Shown: positions 1-8,515 of the stretch, in pieces | Layout: each line of letters begins with the position of its first letter | How positions within the stretch are numbered: the first letter of the stretch is position 1 | Source: Spirochaeta sp. UBA5339 | GTDB lineage: Bacteria; Spirochaetota; Spirochaetia; DSM-2461 | Direction of reading: 5' to 3' | NCBI GenBank assembly: GCA_002408085.1 | Contig: DHQL01000009.1 | Location: forward strand, 62,001 to 126,000 | DNA length: 64,000 nucleotides | Program-made: the position numbers and the translations under genes | Notes under the pieces: generated by a model | Database searches by the model: none | What the model was told of the DNA's origin: nothing | The model's input: the letters and a program-made list of their open reading frames with translations, nothing else

Positions 1-932
1 ACGGATGCATGGGGGGAGCCGGAGCCTTCGGAGCCCAGGAGGAAAAGGATTCCATTGAGGCCCTCAGAGGAGCCTTTGATGCGGGTCTGAACTTTTTTGA
101 TACAGCAGAGGCCTATGGCGCCGGATACTCGGAGCAGCTTCTGGCAAAGGCTTTGGGTGACAGGAGAAAGGATATTGTCATCTCTTCAAAGGTGAACAAG
201 GAGCATCTGGGAGCCTCGGACATTATGGAAGCCTGTGAGAGAAGCCTCAAAAACCTTAAGACCGACTACATAGACATCTACCTTCTCCACTGGCCCAACA
301 GGGAGGTTCCCCTGGCTGAGAGCATGGAAGCTGTGAAAAAACTTCAGGACCAGGGAAAGATCCGCTATTACGGCGTTTCAAACTTCGGAAAGCTTGATCT
401 TCCAGAGGCCCTGGAGCTGGGTGATGTTGTCACCGACCAGCTTCCCTACCACCTGTTCCACAGGGCCATTGAGTTTGATGTACAGCCTGTGTGTGAAGAG
501 AAGAATATTCCCATCATGTGCTACTCCTCCCTGATGCAGGGACTGCTGGCCGGGAAGTACCGCTCCCTGGCTGATTTTCCCGTAAACCGGGCCAGAACAA
601 CCCTTTTCGACCATAAAAAATGGGGTGAGTGCGTTCATACAAAGGATGGAGCAGAAGAGGCCGGCCAGAAGGCACTGGATGAGATCTGGAAGATCACTGA
701 AGAGAGCGGATATGCCATGGAAGAACTGGCGGTGGGCTGGCTGAAATCCCGCAGGGCCGTGGGAGGCGTCATTGTGGGAACCAGAAACGCCGAACAGAGC
801 AGAGGCCTCAAGAAGCTGATGGATGTGGACCTGGACTCTTCCATCCTCGATGCCCTGACCAGAGCCACCGATGAGGTGAAGAACCGGCTCGGCAGTGATA
901 TTGATATGTGGGGTAAGGGTAGAACCCGCTAA
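1..932 (+). CDS. Aldo/keto reductase, 5' end cut by window edge
   Basis: NAD(P)H-dependent aldo/keto reductase of the TIM-barrel superfamily. The reading frame is open to base 1: codons before the first visible ATG (base 9) read Gly-Cys, matching the GCMG motif near the N-terminus of these proteins, so roughly 15-20 residues lie outside the window. Visible motifs are FFDTAEAYG (catalytic Asp and Tyr), VISSKV (catalytic Lys), YLLHWPN (His) and GVSNF. The C-terminal part (GVIVGTRNAEQ) fits cofactor binding. It probably starts or continues the sugar-oxidation operon that follows; the next start codon is 50 bp away. The substrate cannot be told from sequence, but a sugar aldehyde or keto sugar fits the neighbours. 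Confidence 0.9.
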   Translation, partial: GCMGGAGAFGAQEEKDSIEALRGAFDAGLNFFDTAEAYGAGYSEQLLAKALGDRRKDIVISSKVNKEHLGASDIMEACERSLKNLKTDYIDIYLLHWPNREVPLAESMEAVKKLQDQGKIRYYGVSNFGKLDLPEALELGDVVTDQLPYHLFHRAIEFDVQPVCEEKNIPIMCYSSLMQGLLAGKYRSLADFPVNRARTTLFDHKKWGECVHTKDGAEEAGQKALDEIWKITEESGYAMEELAVGWLKSRRAVGGVIVGTRNAEQSRGLKKLMDVDLDSSILDALTRATDEVKNRLGSDIDMWGKGRTR

Positions 933-944
933 AAGTGTAAATGG

Positions 945-962
945 ACTGCCCGCCCGGGCAGT
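945..962 (+). other. Intergenic mRNA hairpin (8-bp perfect stem)
   Basis: ACTGCCCG and CGGGCAGT pair around a two-base loop between the aldo/keto reductase stop and the binding-protein start. There is no U-tract, so it is more likely an mRNA processing or stabilising element than a terminator. Confidence 0.5.
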
Positions 963-982
963 TTCAAAATAGGAGGAATTTT

Positions 983-2245
983 ATGAAGAAAAATCGGATT
1001 TTAACCACCGCATTAATCGCAGCGGTACTGACCTTTACAACTGTTTTCAGTGTAAGTGCCAATGGACAGCAGGAGTCCGGTCCCAAACAGACTACTCTTT
1101 CATTTATTACATGGCGTGGTGATGACTCTCAGGCCTACGATATGATTATCGAGGCATTTGAAGAGGCCAACCCTGATATCAAGGTCAATGTGGAGTACTT
1201 TTCCGGTGGAACAACCTATGACGGAATCGTAACCACAAGAGGTATGGGGGGAGAGCTGGATATGTATGCGGCTCAGCCCGGCGGACAGCTTGCTGCCTAT
1301 GTACAGTCCAACTTTGCTCTGGATATCAGCGATCAGCCCTTTATCGACCGTGTTATGCCCGGAGCTAAGGCTGCCGCTACCTATGACGGAATCACCTATG
1401 GTGTTTCACAGTCTACAAGTACTATGTGTGTTTTCTATAACAAGGAGATTTTCAGAGAGTATAATCTGGAAGTTCCCTCCACCTGGGATGAGTTTATCGC
1501 CATCTGCGAAACTCTCAAGTCCAATGGTGTGACTCCCCTTGTTGCCGGTCTCTCCCAGCCCTATATCGCCCAGAATCACTATAAGATGATGGCCGGTCAC
1601 TGGATGCCCGAAGAGTCTCCCTCTCACTGGCAGGCAATCAACACCGGAGATATGACTCTGGCCGATGAACCCTTTGCCTCCATTATGAAGGATATCGAAA
1701 TGCTCTTTGACAAGGGCTACTATGTACGTGGTGTTGAAGGAGTTGATAAACACGGTGCCGCTTCTCTCTTTGCCCAGGGCCAGGCCGCCATGGATATCGA
1801 AGGAGCCTGGAGAACCAGTACCATTGCCGACATTGAAGGAGCTCCCGAATTCGGTATGTTCGGACTTCCCTACAAGGGCGATCCCGACAGAAAAATCCAT
1901 ATTGTACATCCCAACCAGGCACACCTGATCTTTCCCCAGTCCAAGAATATCGAGGCTGCCCTCAAGTTCTACGACCATATGATGACAAAGGAAATGCAGG
2001 CCATCTACGCGGAGTACGCCAATATGGTTCCCACTGTTATCGGTACTCCCGTTGAGTCTCCCGTAACAAGAATGGTGACAGAGTTCCTTGAATCCACAGA
2101 AGGTGTTCTGGGACCCAATCTGTCCAATACCAATAACGAAGTTCAGCAGACCCTCTATGAAACCTTCACCAAGGTTGCAGTAGGTCTGGATACAGATACT
2201 GTTATTGCAGAAATGCAGACAAGGATTGACGGAATCGAACGCTGA
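983..2245 (+). CDS. Extracellular sugar-binding protein, family 1
   Basis: Periplasmic substrate-binding component of a carbohydrate ABC importer (MalE/UgpB-like family 1). The start is ATG at 983, preceded by AGGAGG at 971-976; the upstream in-frame ATG at 941 lies inside a hairpin and lacks a ribosome site. The N-terminus is a Sec signal peptide (KKNRILTTALIAAVLTF... ending SVSA). The mature protein has the family pattern ITWRGDDSQAYDMIIEAFE, and FYNKEIF followed by WDEF in the middle. The two permease genes follow at once. No ATPase is encoded here, so a shared MsmX/UgpC-type ATPase elsewhere is implied. Ligand unknown; neighbours point to a sugar that ends as gluconate. Confidence 0.9.
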   Translation: MKKNRILTTALIAAVLTFTTVFSVSANGQQESGPKQTTLSFITWRGDDSQAYDMIIEAFEEANPDIKVNVEYFSGGTTYDGIVTTRGMGGELDMYAAQPGGQLAAYVQSNFALDISDQPFIDRVMPGAKAAATYDGITYGVSQSTSTMCVFYNKEIFREYNLEVPSTWDEFIAICETLKSNGVTPLVAGLSQPYIAQNHYKMMAGHWMPEESPSHWQAINTGDMTLADEPFASIMKDIEMLFDKGYYVRGVEGVDKHGAASLFAQGQAAMDIEGAWRTSTIADIEGAPEFGMFGLPYKGDPDRKIHIVHPNQAHLIFPQSKNIEAALKFYDHMMTKEMQAIYAEYANMVPTVIGTPVESPVTRMVTEFLESTEGVLGPNLSNTNNEVQQTLYETFTKVAVGLDTDTVIAEMQTRIDGIER

Positions 2246-2257
2246 TTCTGATTGATC

Positions 2258-2290
2258 AGATTCCGCTCTCTTCTTCAGGGAGCGGAATCT
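2258..2290 (+). other. Hairpin between binding-protein and permease genes
   Basis: AGATTCCGCTC (2258-2268) pairs with GAGCGGAATCT (2280-2290), an 11-bp perfect stem, with no following U-run. The position matches the malE-malF type element that raises expression of the binding protein over the permeases. Confidence 0.65.
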
Positions 2291-2306
2291 TCCAAGGAGA
2301 AATTTA

Positions 2307-3212
2307 ATGAAACCAGCAATGAAGGCACTATTGAAAAGAAATGCTGCGTACTACTCTTTTCTGCTCCTTCCCCTGACCCTTTATTTTCTTTTCTTTCTCT
2401 ATCCCAACGCTTCGGCTCTGATCTGGAGTTTCTTTAAATGGGATGGAATGGCTCCTGAGATGGAGTTTGTGGGACTGAAAAACTATATAGACCTTTTTAC
2501 AAAAAATACAATCTTTTACACGGCTCTGAAGAATACCTTTGCCTATACGATTATTCTGATGATCGGTTCAAACCTGATGGGACTGATCGTGGCACTTCTG
2601 ATTCACAAGCCCAGTAAGATTAATAATGTTTTCCGAACCGTATTCTATCTTCCCGGTGTACTGGCAACCGTTGCTATAGGTTCCATGTGGACTCTGGGAG
2701 TCTATAATCCAAACTTCGGAGTGCTCAATACATTCCTGCGCTCCATCGGTCTTGATGCTCTGACTACCGCCTGGCTGGCTGATCCCAGAACCGCTCTGTT
2801 CTGTGTTGCCCTGGTTCATGTGTGGCAGAATATGGGATTCAGTATGATTTTGTATATCGCCGGCCTTCAGGAGATTCCCGAGGAGCTCTATGAAGCCGCT
2901 TCCATAGAAGGTGCCGACAGTCTGCAGACCGTATGGCATATCACTCTGCCCCTTCTCAGAAGGGTTGCCTCAATAGTTATGGTTCTGGTCCTGATCTTCG
3001 GAATGAGATCCTTTGACCTCATTTTTATCATGACAGAGGGAGGCTCCGCCTTCGGTACAACAGAGGTTTTAACCACACTCCTGTTCCGCCAGGGTTTTAC
3101 ATTCAGAAAGGTCGGCTTCTCAAACGCCATTGCCGTAATCCTGCTGATAGTTGTGGTGCTCACATCGGCCATTCAGAAGATATTCCTGCGTGAAAAGGAC
3201 GGAGGTCAGTAA
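2307..3212 (+). CDS. Sugar ABC importer permease, MalF/UgpA type
   Basis: Inner-membrane permease of the binding-protein-dependent carbohydrate importer (CUT1). About 300 residues with six predicted transmembrane segments, the first at residues 13-35 (YYSFLLLPLTLYFLFFLYP). The cytoplasmic EAA loop that docks the ATPase is clear (EAASIEGADS followed by WHITLPLL, near residue 195). The start ATG has AAGGAG about 8 bp upstream. The gene overlaps the next permease by one base (TAATG), so the two are translationally coupled and form a heterodimer. Confidence 0.93.
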   Translation: MKPAMKALLKRNAAYYSFLLLPLTLYFLFFLYPNASALIWSFFKWDGMAPEMEFVGLKNYIDLFTKNTIFYTALKNTFAYTIILMIGSNLMGLIVALLIHKPSKINNVFRTVFYLPGVLATVAIGSMWTLGVYNPNFGVLNTFLRSIGLDALTTAWLADPRTALFCVALVHVWQNMGFSMILYIAGLQEIPEELYEAASIEGADSLQTVWHITLPLLRRVASIVMVLVLIFGMRSFDLIFIMTEGGSAFGTTEVLTTLLFRQGFTFRKVGFSNAIAVILLIVVVLTSAIQKIFLREKDGGQ

Positions 3213-4048
3213 TGAACTATATTGCATCAAAAAGAGCAAAATATCTGGGCAAATACTCAGCCCTCACCCTTGTAGCCATGGTTTTCCTCTTTCCGGTCTG
3301 GCTTGTTTTTATCAACTCCCTGAAGCGGGATACGGAGATCTATGTAAACCTCTTCGGCCTTCCCAAAGCCTTTCAGTTCGTAAACTATGCGGATGCCTGG
3401 ATCAATGGAAAATTTCATATGTACTATATGAACAGTATTGTTATCACCGCCGCCTCCGTCGGTTTTATCCTGGTCTTTGCCACCCTGTCGGCCTTTGCCC
3501 TCAGCCGGAGGGATCTGATAGGAAAGAAGCTGATCAATGTGCTGTTTATCATCGGAATAACCGTTCCCGTACAGGTGAGTCTTATGCCCCTGTTTGTCCT
3601 GGTAAAGGATATGGGGCTTTATAACTCTATGATCGGAGTCGTGCTGATCTTTATCGCCTTCCGTATCGCCTTTGCCACCTTTATTGTAACGGGGTTTATC
3701 GAGGGAATTCCCGTTGAACTGGAGGAGGCTGCCACCATCGACGGTGCCAACTCCTTCTCCCTGTTTACCAGAATCATACTGCCCTTGTGCAAGTCATCCA
3801 TATCGGCGGTGGCCATCTTCAACCTTGTATTTGTCTGGAACAACTTCTGGTTTCCCCTTATCTTCCTGAGCTCCCAGAGCAAGAAGACCCTGCCTGTGGG
3901 ACTTCTCTCCTTTATGGGTGAGGAAACAACCGCTTTCGGTAAGCTCTTTGCGGGAATCATGATTCTGACCCTGCCGGTTATGATCGTGTATCTGCTGCTT
4001 CAGAAGCACTTCGTTCAGGGAGTAACCGCCGGGGCCGTAAAGGGCTGA
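3212..4048 (+). CDS. Sugar ABC importer permease, MalG/UgpE type
   Basis: Second permease of the same CUT1 importer: 278 residues, six predicted membrane helices. The EAA motif (ELEEAATIDGANS followed by RIILPLCK) is in the second half, as in MalG. Its start overlaps the stop of the upstream permease by one base. A Gfo/Idh/MocA oxidoreductase follows after 27 bp in the same operon. No ATP-binding subunit is present nearby. Confidence 0.93.
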   Translation: MNYIASKRAKYLGKYSALTLVAMVFLFPVWLVFINSLKRDTEIYVNLFGLPKAFQFVNYADAWINGKFHMYYMNSIVITAASVGFILVFATLSAFALSRRDLIGKKLINVLFIIGITVPVQVSLMPLFVLVKDMGLYNSMIGVVLIFIAFRIAFATFIVTGFIEGIPVELEEAATIDGANSFSLFTRIILPLCKSSISAVAIFNLVFVWNNFWFPLIFLSSQSKKTLPVGLLSFMGEETTAFGKLFAGIMILTLPVMIVYLLLQKHFVQGVTAGAVKG

Positions 4049-4075
4049 TACCAATTTTTAAATAAGGAATTATTA

Positions 4076-5191
4076 ATGTCTGAGAGAAAGAAAGTACTCA
4101 TACTGGGAACCGGCTTTGCCGGTCAGGGACACGCAAAGGCCTTCCGTGATGCGGGAGCAGAGGTTGTGGGTATCGTGGGCCGAACACCCGAAGTGGTGAA
4201 GAAGGTTGCAGCAGAAATGGATATTCCCTGGTACGGCTCCGACTGGAAGGAGGCCCTCAGGGAGTGCCGCCCGGATATTGCTGCCATCGGAACCCCCGGA
4301 GGAGCTCATTTTGAAGGCGCCATGGATGCCATGGAGGCAGGGTGTGCCGTCTTCTGCGACAAGCCTCTGGCCGAAAGCGGTGAGAGAGCCAGACTGATGT
4401 ATGAGAAGTCTATTGAAATGGGTGTTAAGACAGCCTATGCCGCCTCCTACCGCTACATGGCCGATGTGATCCATGCAAAACGGCTTGTTGCATCCGGCGC
4501 CATTGGAGAGCCCAGGGAGGCAGAGAGTATCTCCCACTTCAATTTGAACCCGGACATACCCTTCGGCTGGTCCCACAGGATAGACCAGGGCGGGGGAAGG
4601 CTGAACAATAACTTCACCCATCTGTTGTCCATCATGACCTATGTATTGGGAGATAAAATTGTCTCCATCGATGGAGAAACCCGTTACGACATGAAAAAGG
4701 CTCCCGTTGTGAAGGGTGTCCATAACTTTACAGAGCGCCGGAACTTCATCCCCGATGACCTGAATGATCCCTCCCTGGAGTGGGCCGACGTGGATGCTGA
4801 GTGGTCCTATACGGTTATGGCCCGGCTCGAGAGCGACTATCCCGCTGCGGCACCCGTGTCCGTACTGTTCAGGCACGGTGGGCTTGTTCCCCGGTTTACC
4901 GATGACCATCTGGTGTTCTACGGCAGCGAAGGGGCCATCTATATTAAGGGTCACTATGGTAAGGGGCCTCTATACCTCTGGGACAGAAAGAAGGGGGAGT
5001 GGACTCTTCAGGAGACCCCTGCGGATATTACGGCATCACTTCCGGATATTGAGGATGATACCCAGAGAAACTGGACCCACCTGGCCACACTCTTTGTGAA
5101 GGATCTGTCCGGTGAAAAGGTGGAGCCCTATCAAAGCTTTGAAGACGGTGCCAGGTATCAGGAAATTATCGACAGGATCAGGAAAAGCTGA
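4076..5191 (+). CDS. Gfo/Idh/MocA family sugar oxidoreductase
   Basis: NAD(P)-dependent dehydrogenase of the glucose-fructose oxidoreductase / inositol dehydrogenase / MocA family. An N-terminal Rossmann fold with GTGFAGQGHAKAF opens the protein; the catalytic Lys sits in DKPLAES near residue 100 (the family's EKP motif with Asp for Glu). The C-terminal half is the substrate-binding sheet domain. At 371 aa it is normal length. It lies three bases upstream of gluconokinase, so it may supply an oxidised sugar (aldonate or keto sugar) that ends as gluconate; this is inference from context. Confidence 0.88.
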   Translation: MSERKKVLILGTGFAGQGHAKAFRDAGAEVVGIVGRTPEVVKKVAAEMDIPWYGSDWKEALRECRPDIAAIGTPGGAHFEGAMDAMEAGCAVFCDKPLAESGERARLMYEKSIEMGVKTAYAASYRYMADVIHAKRLVASGAIGEPREAESISHFNLNPDIPFGWSHRIDQGGGRLNNNFTHLLSIMTYVLGDKIVSIDGETRYDMKKAPVVKGVHNFTERRNFIPDDLNDPSLEWADVDAEWSYTVMARLESDYPAAAPVSVLFRHGGLVPRFTDDHLVFYGSEGAIYIKGHYGKGPLYLWDRKKGEWTLQETPADITASLPDIEDDTQRNWTHLATLFVKDLSGEKVEPYQSFEDGARYQEIIDRIRKS

Positions 5192-5193
5192 AG

Positions 5194-5685
5194 ATGGTCT
5201 ATATGATTATGGGGGTCAGCGGCAGCGGTAAGACAACCCTGGGGGAGCTTCTGGCCGCCCGGCTGGACGCCCCCTACCAGGATGCCGACAGTTTTCACCC
5301 CGAAGAGAATATTCGGAAGATGAGCATCGGTACGGCCCTGAGCGACGCCGACAGGCTTCCCTGGCTGGAGAATATCCGGCAGGAGGTCCTGTGGACTCAG
5401 GGGGCAGGGGAGACGGCAGTTTTCTCCTGTTCCGCCCTGAAGGAATCCTACCGGCGGATTCTGTCGGAAGGGCTGGATCGGGAGCTTTGCTGGATCTATC
5501 TGAAAGGGGATTTCGATACCATTCTGGACAGAATGAAGCAGAGAAAAGGACATTTTTTCAAAGAGAATATGCTGAAGAGTCAGTTCGCCCTGCTTGAAGA
5601 GCCTGTGGGGGCTCTGGTAGTGGATATCACTCTGAGTCCGGAAGAGAAGGTGGATACCATTCTCCGCAACTTCACCCGAAAATAA
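5194..5685 (+). CDS. gntK: Gluconokinase
   Basis: ATP-dependent phosphorylation of D-gluconate to 6-phosphogluconate. P-loop MGVSGSGKTT at the N-terminus, then the GntK signature DADSFHP and later FSCSALKESYRRIL and FLKGDF-like YLKGDF. 163 aa is normal for the single-domain GntK/IdnK family. It is separated by two bases from the upstream oxidoreductase and followed 33 bp later by 6-phosphogluconate dehydrogenase, the next enzyme of the route, which supports the assignment strongly. Confidence 0.93.
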   Translation: MVYMIMGVSGSGKTTLGELLAARLDAPYQDADSFHPEENIRKMSIGTALSDADRLPWLENIRQEVLWTQGAGETAVFSCSALKESYRRILSEGLDRELCWIYLKGDFDTILDRMKQRKGHFFKENMLKSQFALLEEPVGALVVDITLSPEEKVDTILRNFTRK

Positions 5686-5718
5686 TACAAAAAAAATCTC
5701 ATTCACGAGGCACAGAAT

Positions 5719-6621
5719 ATGCAAATTGGATTAATAGGAACGGGAAAAATGGGCTTTAATCTTGCCCTTAATATGATGGATCAGGGGATTGAAGTAGCTG
5801 TCTATGATCAATCGGAGGAGGCTGTAAAGCGGGCAGCAGGAGAAGGGCTCAGAGGATTCACTTCGATACCTGAACTGCTGAAACACCTGAAAGCTCCAAG
5901 GATTGTCTGGATGATGGTTCCCGCCGGTGAGGCTGCGGAGTCTGTTATTGCCGAGTTGATTCCATTGCTGGATGCCGGTGATATTGTTGTGGATGGAGGC
6001 AATTCCCGTTATTCAGATACACTCAGACGGGGTAAATTACTGGAAGAAAAAGGAATCTATCTTGTAGACGCCGGTACTTCCGGAGGAACAGAAGGGGCCA
6101 GGCACGGCACATGCATGATGGTTGGAGGAGCGAAAACGGCCATTGAAATTCTTGACCCCCTGTTGAAACGGATAAATGTCGAAAGGGGATATCTTCACTG
6201 CGGTAGAGTAGGTTCCGGGCACTATATGAAAATGGTGCATAACGGAATTGAATACGGCATGATGCAGGCCATTGCCGAGGGACTCGAAATAATCAATAAG
6301 TCTGAATTTGATATTGATTTTGCATCCCTTACTGATGTGTGGAATCATGGCTCAATAATAAGCGGTTATCTGATGCAGATTACAAAACAGGCTTTTGAGA
6401 ATAATGGAGATAAACTGGAGAGTGTTCTGCCGAGGGTCGATTCCATGGGGGAGGGACAATGGACCGTTGAAGAGGCCTTGAGGCTTCAGGTTTCCACTCC
6501 TGTTATCAGCAGCTCTCTATTCGTCAGAAATTCATCCCGGGATTCCGGAAAGTTCTCCGACAGAGTTGTCGCGGCTCAAAGAAATGAATTCGGCGGGCAT
6601 CAGCTTCACAGAAAACTGTAA
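5719..6621 (+). CDS. gnd: 6-Phosphogluconate dehydrogenase (short, decarboxylating type)
   Basis: Oxidative decarboxylation of 6-phosphogluconate to ribulose 5-phosphate. N-terminal Rossmann motif GLIGTGKMGFNLALNM, then VDGGNSRYSDT, the substrate loop DAGTSGGTEGA and the catalytic helix KMVHNGIEYGMMQA with the conserved Lys. At 300 aa it belongs to the short YqeC/GndA-type subfamily rather than the about 470-aa Gnd. The C-terminus ends in NEFGGHQ, as the family does. Base composition is slightly more AT-rich than the upstream genes. No clear terminator follows within 150 bp. Confidence 0.92.
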   Translation: MQIGLIGTGKMGFNLALNMMDQGIEVAVYDQSEEAVKRAAGEGLRGFTSIPELLKHLKAPRIVWMMVPAGEAAESVIAELIPLLDAGDIVVDGGNSRYSDTLRRGKLLEEKGIYLVDAGTSGGTEGARHGTCMMVGGAKTAIEILDPLLKRINVERGYLHCGRVGSGHYMKMVHNGIEYGMMQAIAEGLEIINKSEFDIDFASLTDVWNHGSIISGYLMQITKQAFENNGDKLESVLPRVDSMGEGQWTVEEALRLQVSTPVISSSLFVRNSSRDSGKFSDRVVAAQRNEFGGHQLHRKL

Positions 6622-6701
6622 TGATAAACAGAAGATAGCAAAAGCTTTGGGGAAAGACCTTAAGGTATCACTGATTTAAAATATATTTTCCCCCATTTTC
6701 A

Positions 6702-6744
6702 TTTACATTCGGTTTACAAATGGCTTCTAGAGTGTGTTCATAAC
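6702..6744 (+). promoter_or_regulatory. Candidate response-regulator box and promoter of the NapH-TCS operon
   Basis: TTTACA occurs at 6702-6707 and again at 6713-6718, an 11-bp direct repeat typical of OmpR/PhoB-type regulators. The second copy could also act as a -35 with a weak -10 around 6738-6743. It lies 52 bp from the start codon of the membrane ferredoxin gene, whose operon encodes an OmpR-type regulator, so autoregulation is plausible. The same arrangement recurs near 29.27, 29.40 and 62.77 kb. Confidence 0.6.
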
Positions 6745-6769
6745 TGTTTTAGACCCAAGGAGTCATTAA

Positions 6770-7807
6770 ATGAAAATTACACATCAGAAAGCGGCCCGTT
6801 ACACCCGCTGGGCCGTTCTTGCCATGAGCACGGTCTTCTTCTTATTCTTTTCAGGTTTTATTTCCGTACATGCGGTCTGCCCCATCGGCGGATTCGAGAT
6901 GTTCTTTGCAGGAATCTTCCGCACCGGTTTCACCATTGCCGGTCTCTTTTCAGGCATGGTTCTGACCTTCCTGATTATGTCCGTGGTTTCAATTATCTTC
7001 AGAAGAGCCTACTGTGCCTATATCTGTCCCCTGGGAGCCCTGCAGGAGCTCTCCGAGAACATCGGTAAGAAGGTGCTCCCCGCAAAGATAAGAGATGCAA
7101 AGATGCCGGGGAAGCTCGATGCCGTTCTGCGCTGGGGTAAGTATGTTGTTCTGGCTCTTTTTATTATTCTGGGAGGAACCATCGGCGGCCACTGGATGAT
7201 CAAGGGTGATCCCTTTATCGTTATGATGGGACTCTTTTCAGGTAATCCCATAACCGAGCAGTTTCAGAGAAACCCCTCGTCCTTTCTTTTTCTTATAGGA
7301 ATCCTTGTGTTCGCATTCTTTATGGGACGGGGATTCTGCAAGTACATCTGTCCCGCCGGAGCCTGGTACGGTCTTCTTTCCAAGATCAGCCCCAATAAGA
7401 TCAGACGGGATGTGGATACCTGTGTGGGATGCAACCTCTGTTCAAAGGCCTGCCCTGCCGATATCGATGTGGCCAATCTGGAAGTGGTTAACAGTGCCGA
7501 GTGCTTCGGATGCCGGGAGTGCGTAAATGTCTGCCCCAAAGAGGGAGCCCTCTCAGCTCCCGTTGCAAAGGTTGATGTTAATCAGGTTGCCGTCCCTGTG
7601 GCAGCCGCCATGATCTTTGCGGGAAGTGTCGGCCTTGCCGCTTCGGTAATGCCCTCCAAGGGAGGAAGCTATCACGGAGGCAAGCCCGATTCGGCTCAGG
7701 TTGAGGATGCAGATACTGTTTCAGGAGCCGATCAGGCTGACAGCGGAGCCCCGGTATCCGGCGGCTGTGCGGTCTGTATCGCTTGCGGCCTCTGCGGAGC
7801 TGTCTGA
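6770..7807 (+). CDS. NapH/CcoG-like membrane polyferredoxin
   Basis: Integral membrane iron-sulfur protein of the NapH/NosR-C-terminal family, expected to pass electrons between the quinone pool or a cytoplasmic donor and an extracytoplasmic acceptor. Visible in order: a membrane helix, CPIGGFE, paired CAYICPLGA and CKYICPAGAW motifs next to membrane helices, then two 4Fe-4S motifs (CVGCNLCSKACP and CFGCRECVNVCP) in the last third. After these comes another hydrophobic helix (VPVAAAMIFAGSVGLAASV), an acidic linker and an unusual tail CAVCIACGLC at the extreme C-terminus. The start has AAGGAG upstream. It is the first gene of an operon with a response regulator and a kinase. The electron acceptor is not known. 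Confidence 0.85.
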   Translation: MKITHQKAARYTRWAVLAMSTVFFLFFSGFISVHAVCPIGGFEMFFAGIFRTGFTIAGLFSGMVLTFLIMSVVSIIFRRAYCAYICPLGALQELSENIGKKVLPAKIRDAKMPGKLDAVLRWGKYVVLALFIILGGTIGGHWMIKGDPFIVMMGLFSGNPITEQFQRNPSSFLFLIGILVFAFFMGRGFCKYICPAGAWYGLLSKISPNKIRRDVDTCVGCNLCSKACPADIDVANLEVVNSAECFGCRECVNVCPKEGALSAPVAKVDVNQVAVPVAAAMIFAGSVGLAASVMPSKGGSYHGGKPDSAQVEDADTVSGADQADSGAPVSGGCAVCIACGLCGAV

Positions 7808-7831
7808 TAATAATAGGGTAGGGGAGTGAAG

Positions 7832-8515
7832 ATGGAAAAAATACTGATTGTAGAAGACGAGAAAGAGATCAATGATATCGTCAGCGATTATCTGAGCTCC
7901 CTGGGATATACCACGGTTCAGTGCTTTAACGGCCGGGAGGCCCTTAGGGATCATGATCCCGGAGACTTTAACCTTCTTATACTGGACCTGATGATACCGG
8001 GACTGGATGGTGTAGAGGTGGCAAGGCGCCTTCGGGAGAAGAGCGATCTCCCCATTATTATGCTTACCGCAAGAGACTCGGAGGCCGACAAGGTTCTGGG
8101 ACTTGAAATCGGCGCCGATGCCTATATGACCAAACCCTTCAGCATCCGGGAACTGGGTGCCCAGGTCAGGGCCGTATTAAGGCGCTGCGCCCCGAAGTCT
8201 GAGCCCGAGACAGGGGAACTGATATCCCACAAGGAAGTTGAGATGGACCTTTCGAAGCGTAAGGTAATGAAGGACGGGAAGGAGGTCAAGCTAACCACCG
8301 CCCAGTTTGACCTCCTTCGTCTTCTTATCTCCACACCGGGAAAGGTGTTCTCCCGGTCCGAACTGATTGAGACTCTCAGCGGTTATGAGTATGAGGGCTA
8401 TGAGAGAACCATTGATGTTCAGGTCAAGAATCTCAGAAAGGCCCTGGAGAAAGACCCCTCCAAACCGGAGATCCTTCTGACCGTCTGGGGCATCGGATAC
8501 AAGGTGCAGGAATGA
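7832..8515 (+). CDS. OmpR/PhoB-family response regulator
   Basis: Two-component response regulator. Receiver domain in residues 1-115 with the acidic pair VEDE, the phospho-acceptor Asp52 in LILDLMIPG, the Thr in MLTARD and the Lys in TKPF; a winged-helix DNA-binding domain follows (residues about 130-225, ending TVWGIGYKVQE). The ATG at 7832 is chosen because GGGGAG lies five bases upstream; the GTG six bases earlier overlaps that site. It overlaps the kinase gene by four bases (ATGA). Its likely DNA target is the 11-bp-spaced TTTACA repeat found in front of its own operon and three other genes here. Confidence 0.93.
   Translation: MEKILIVEDEKEINDIVSDYLSSLGYTTVQCFNGREALRDHDPGDFNLLILDLMIPGLDGVEVARRLREKSDLPIIMLTARDSEADKVLGLEIGADAYMTKPFSIRELGAQVRAVLRRCAPKSEPETGELISHKEVEMDLSKRKVMKDGKEVKLTTAQFDLLRLLISTPGKVFSRSELIETLSGYEYEGYERTIDVQVKNLRKALEKDPSKPEILLTVWGIGYKVQE

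Noticed and set aside
941..982. Longer N-terminus for the 983 binding protein
   Set aside because: The extension covers an 8-bp hairpin, has no ribosome site and would bury the signal peptide; AGGAGG before 983 fixes the start.
2258..2290. Hairpin read as a terminator
   Set aside because: There is no U-run and the next gene continues the operon; treated as an mRNA element. The same applies to 22934-22983, 41670-41699 and 59201-59249.
4073..4954. 293-codon open frame on the minus strand
   Set aside because: Antisense shadow of the Gfo/Idh/MocA gene, whose plus-strand product has clear cofactor motifs.
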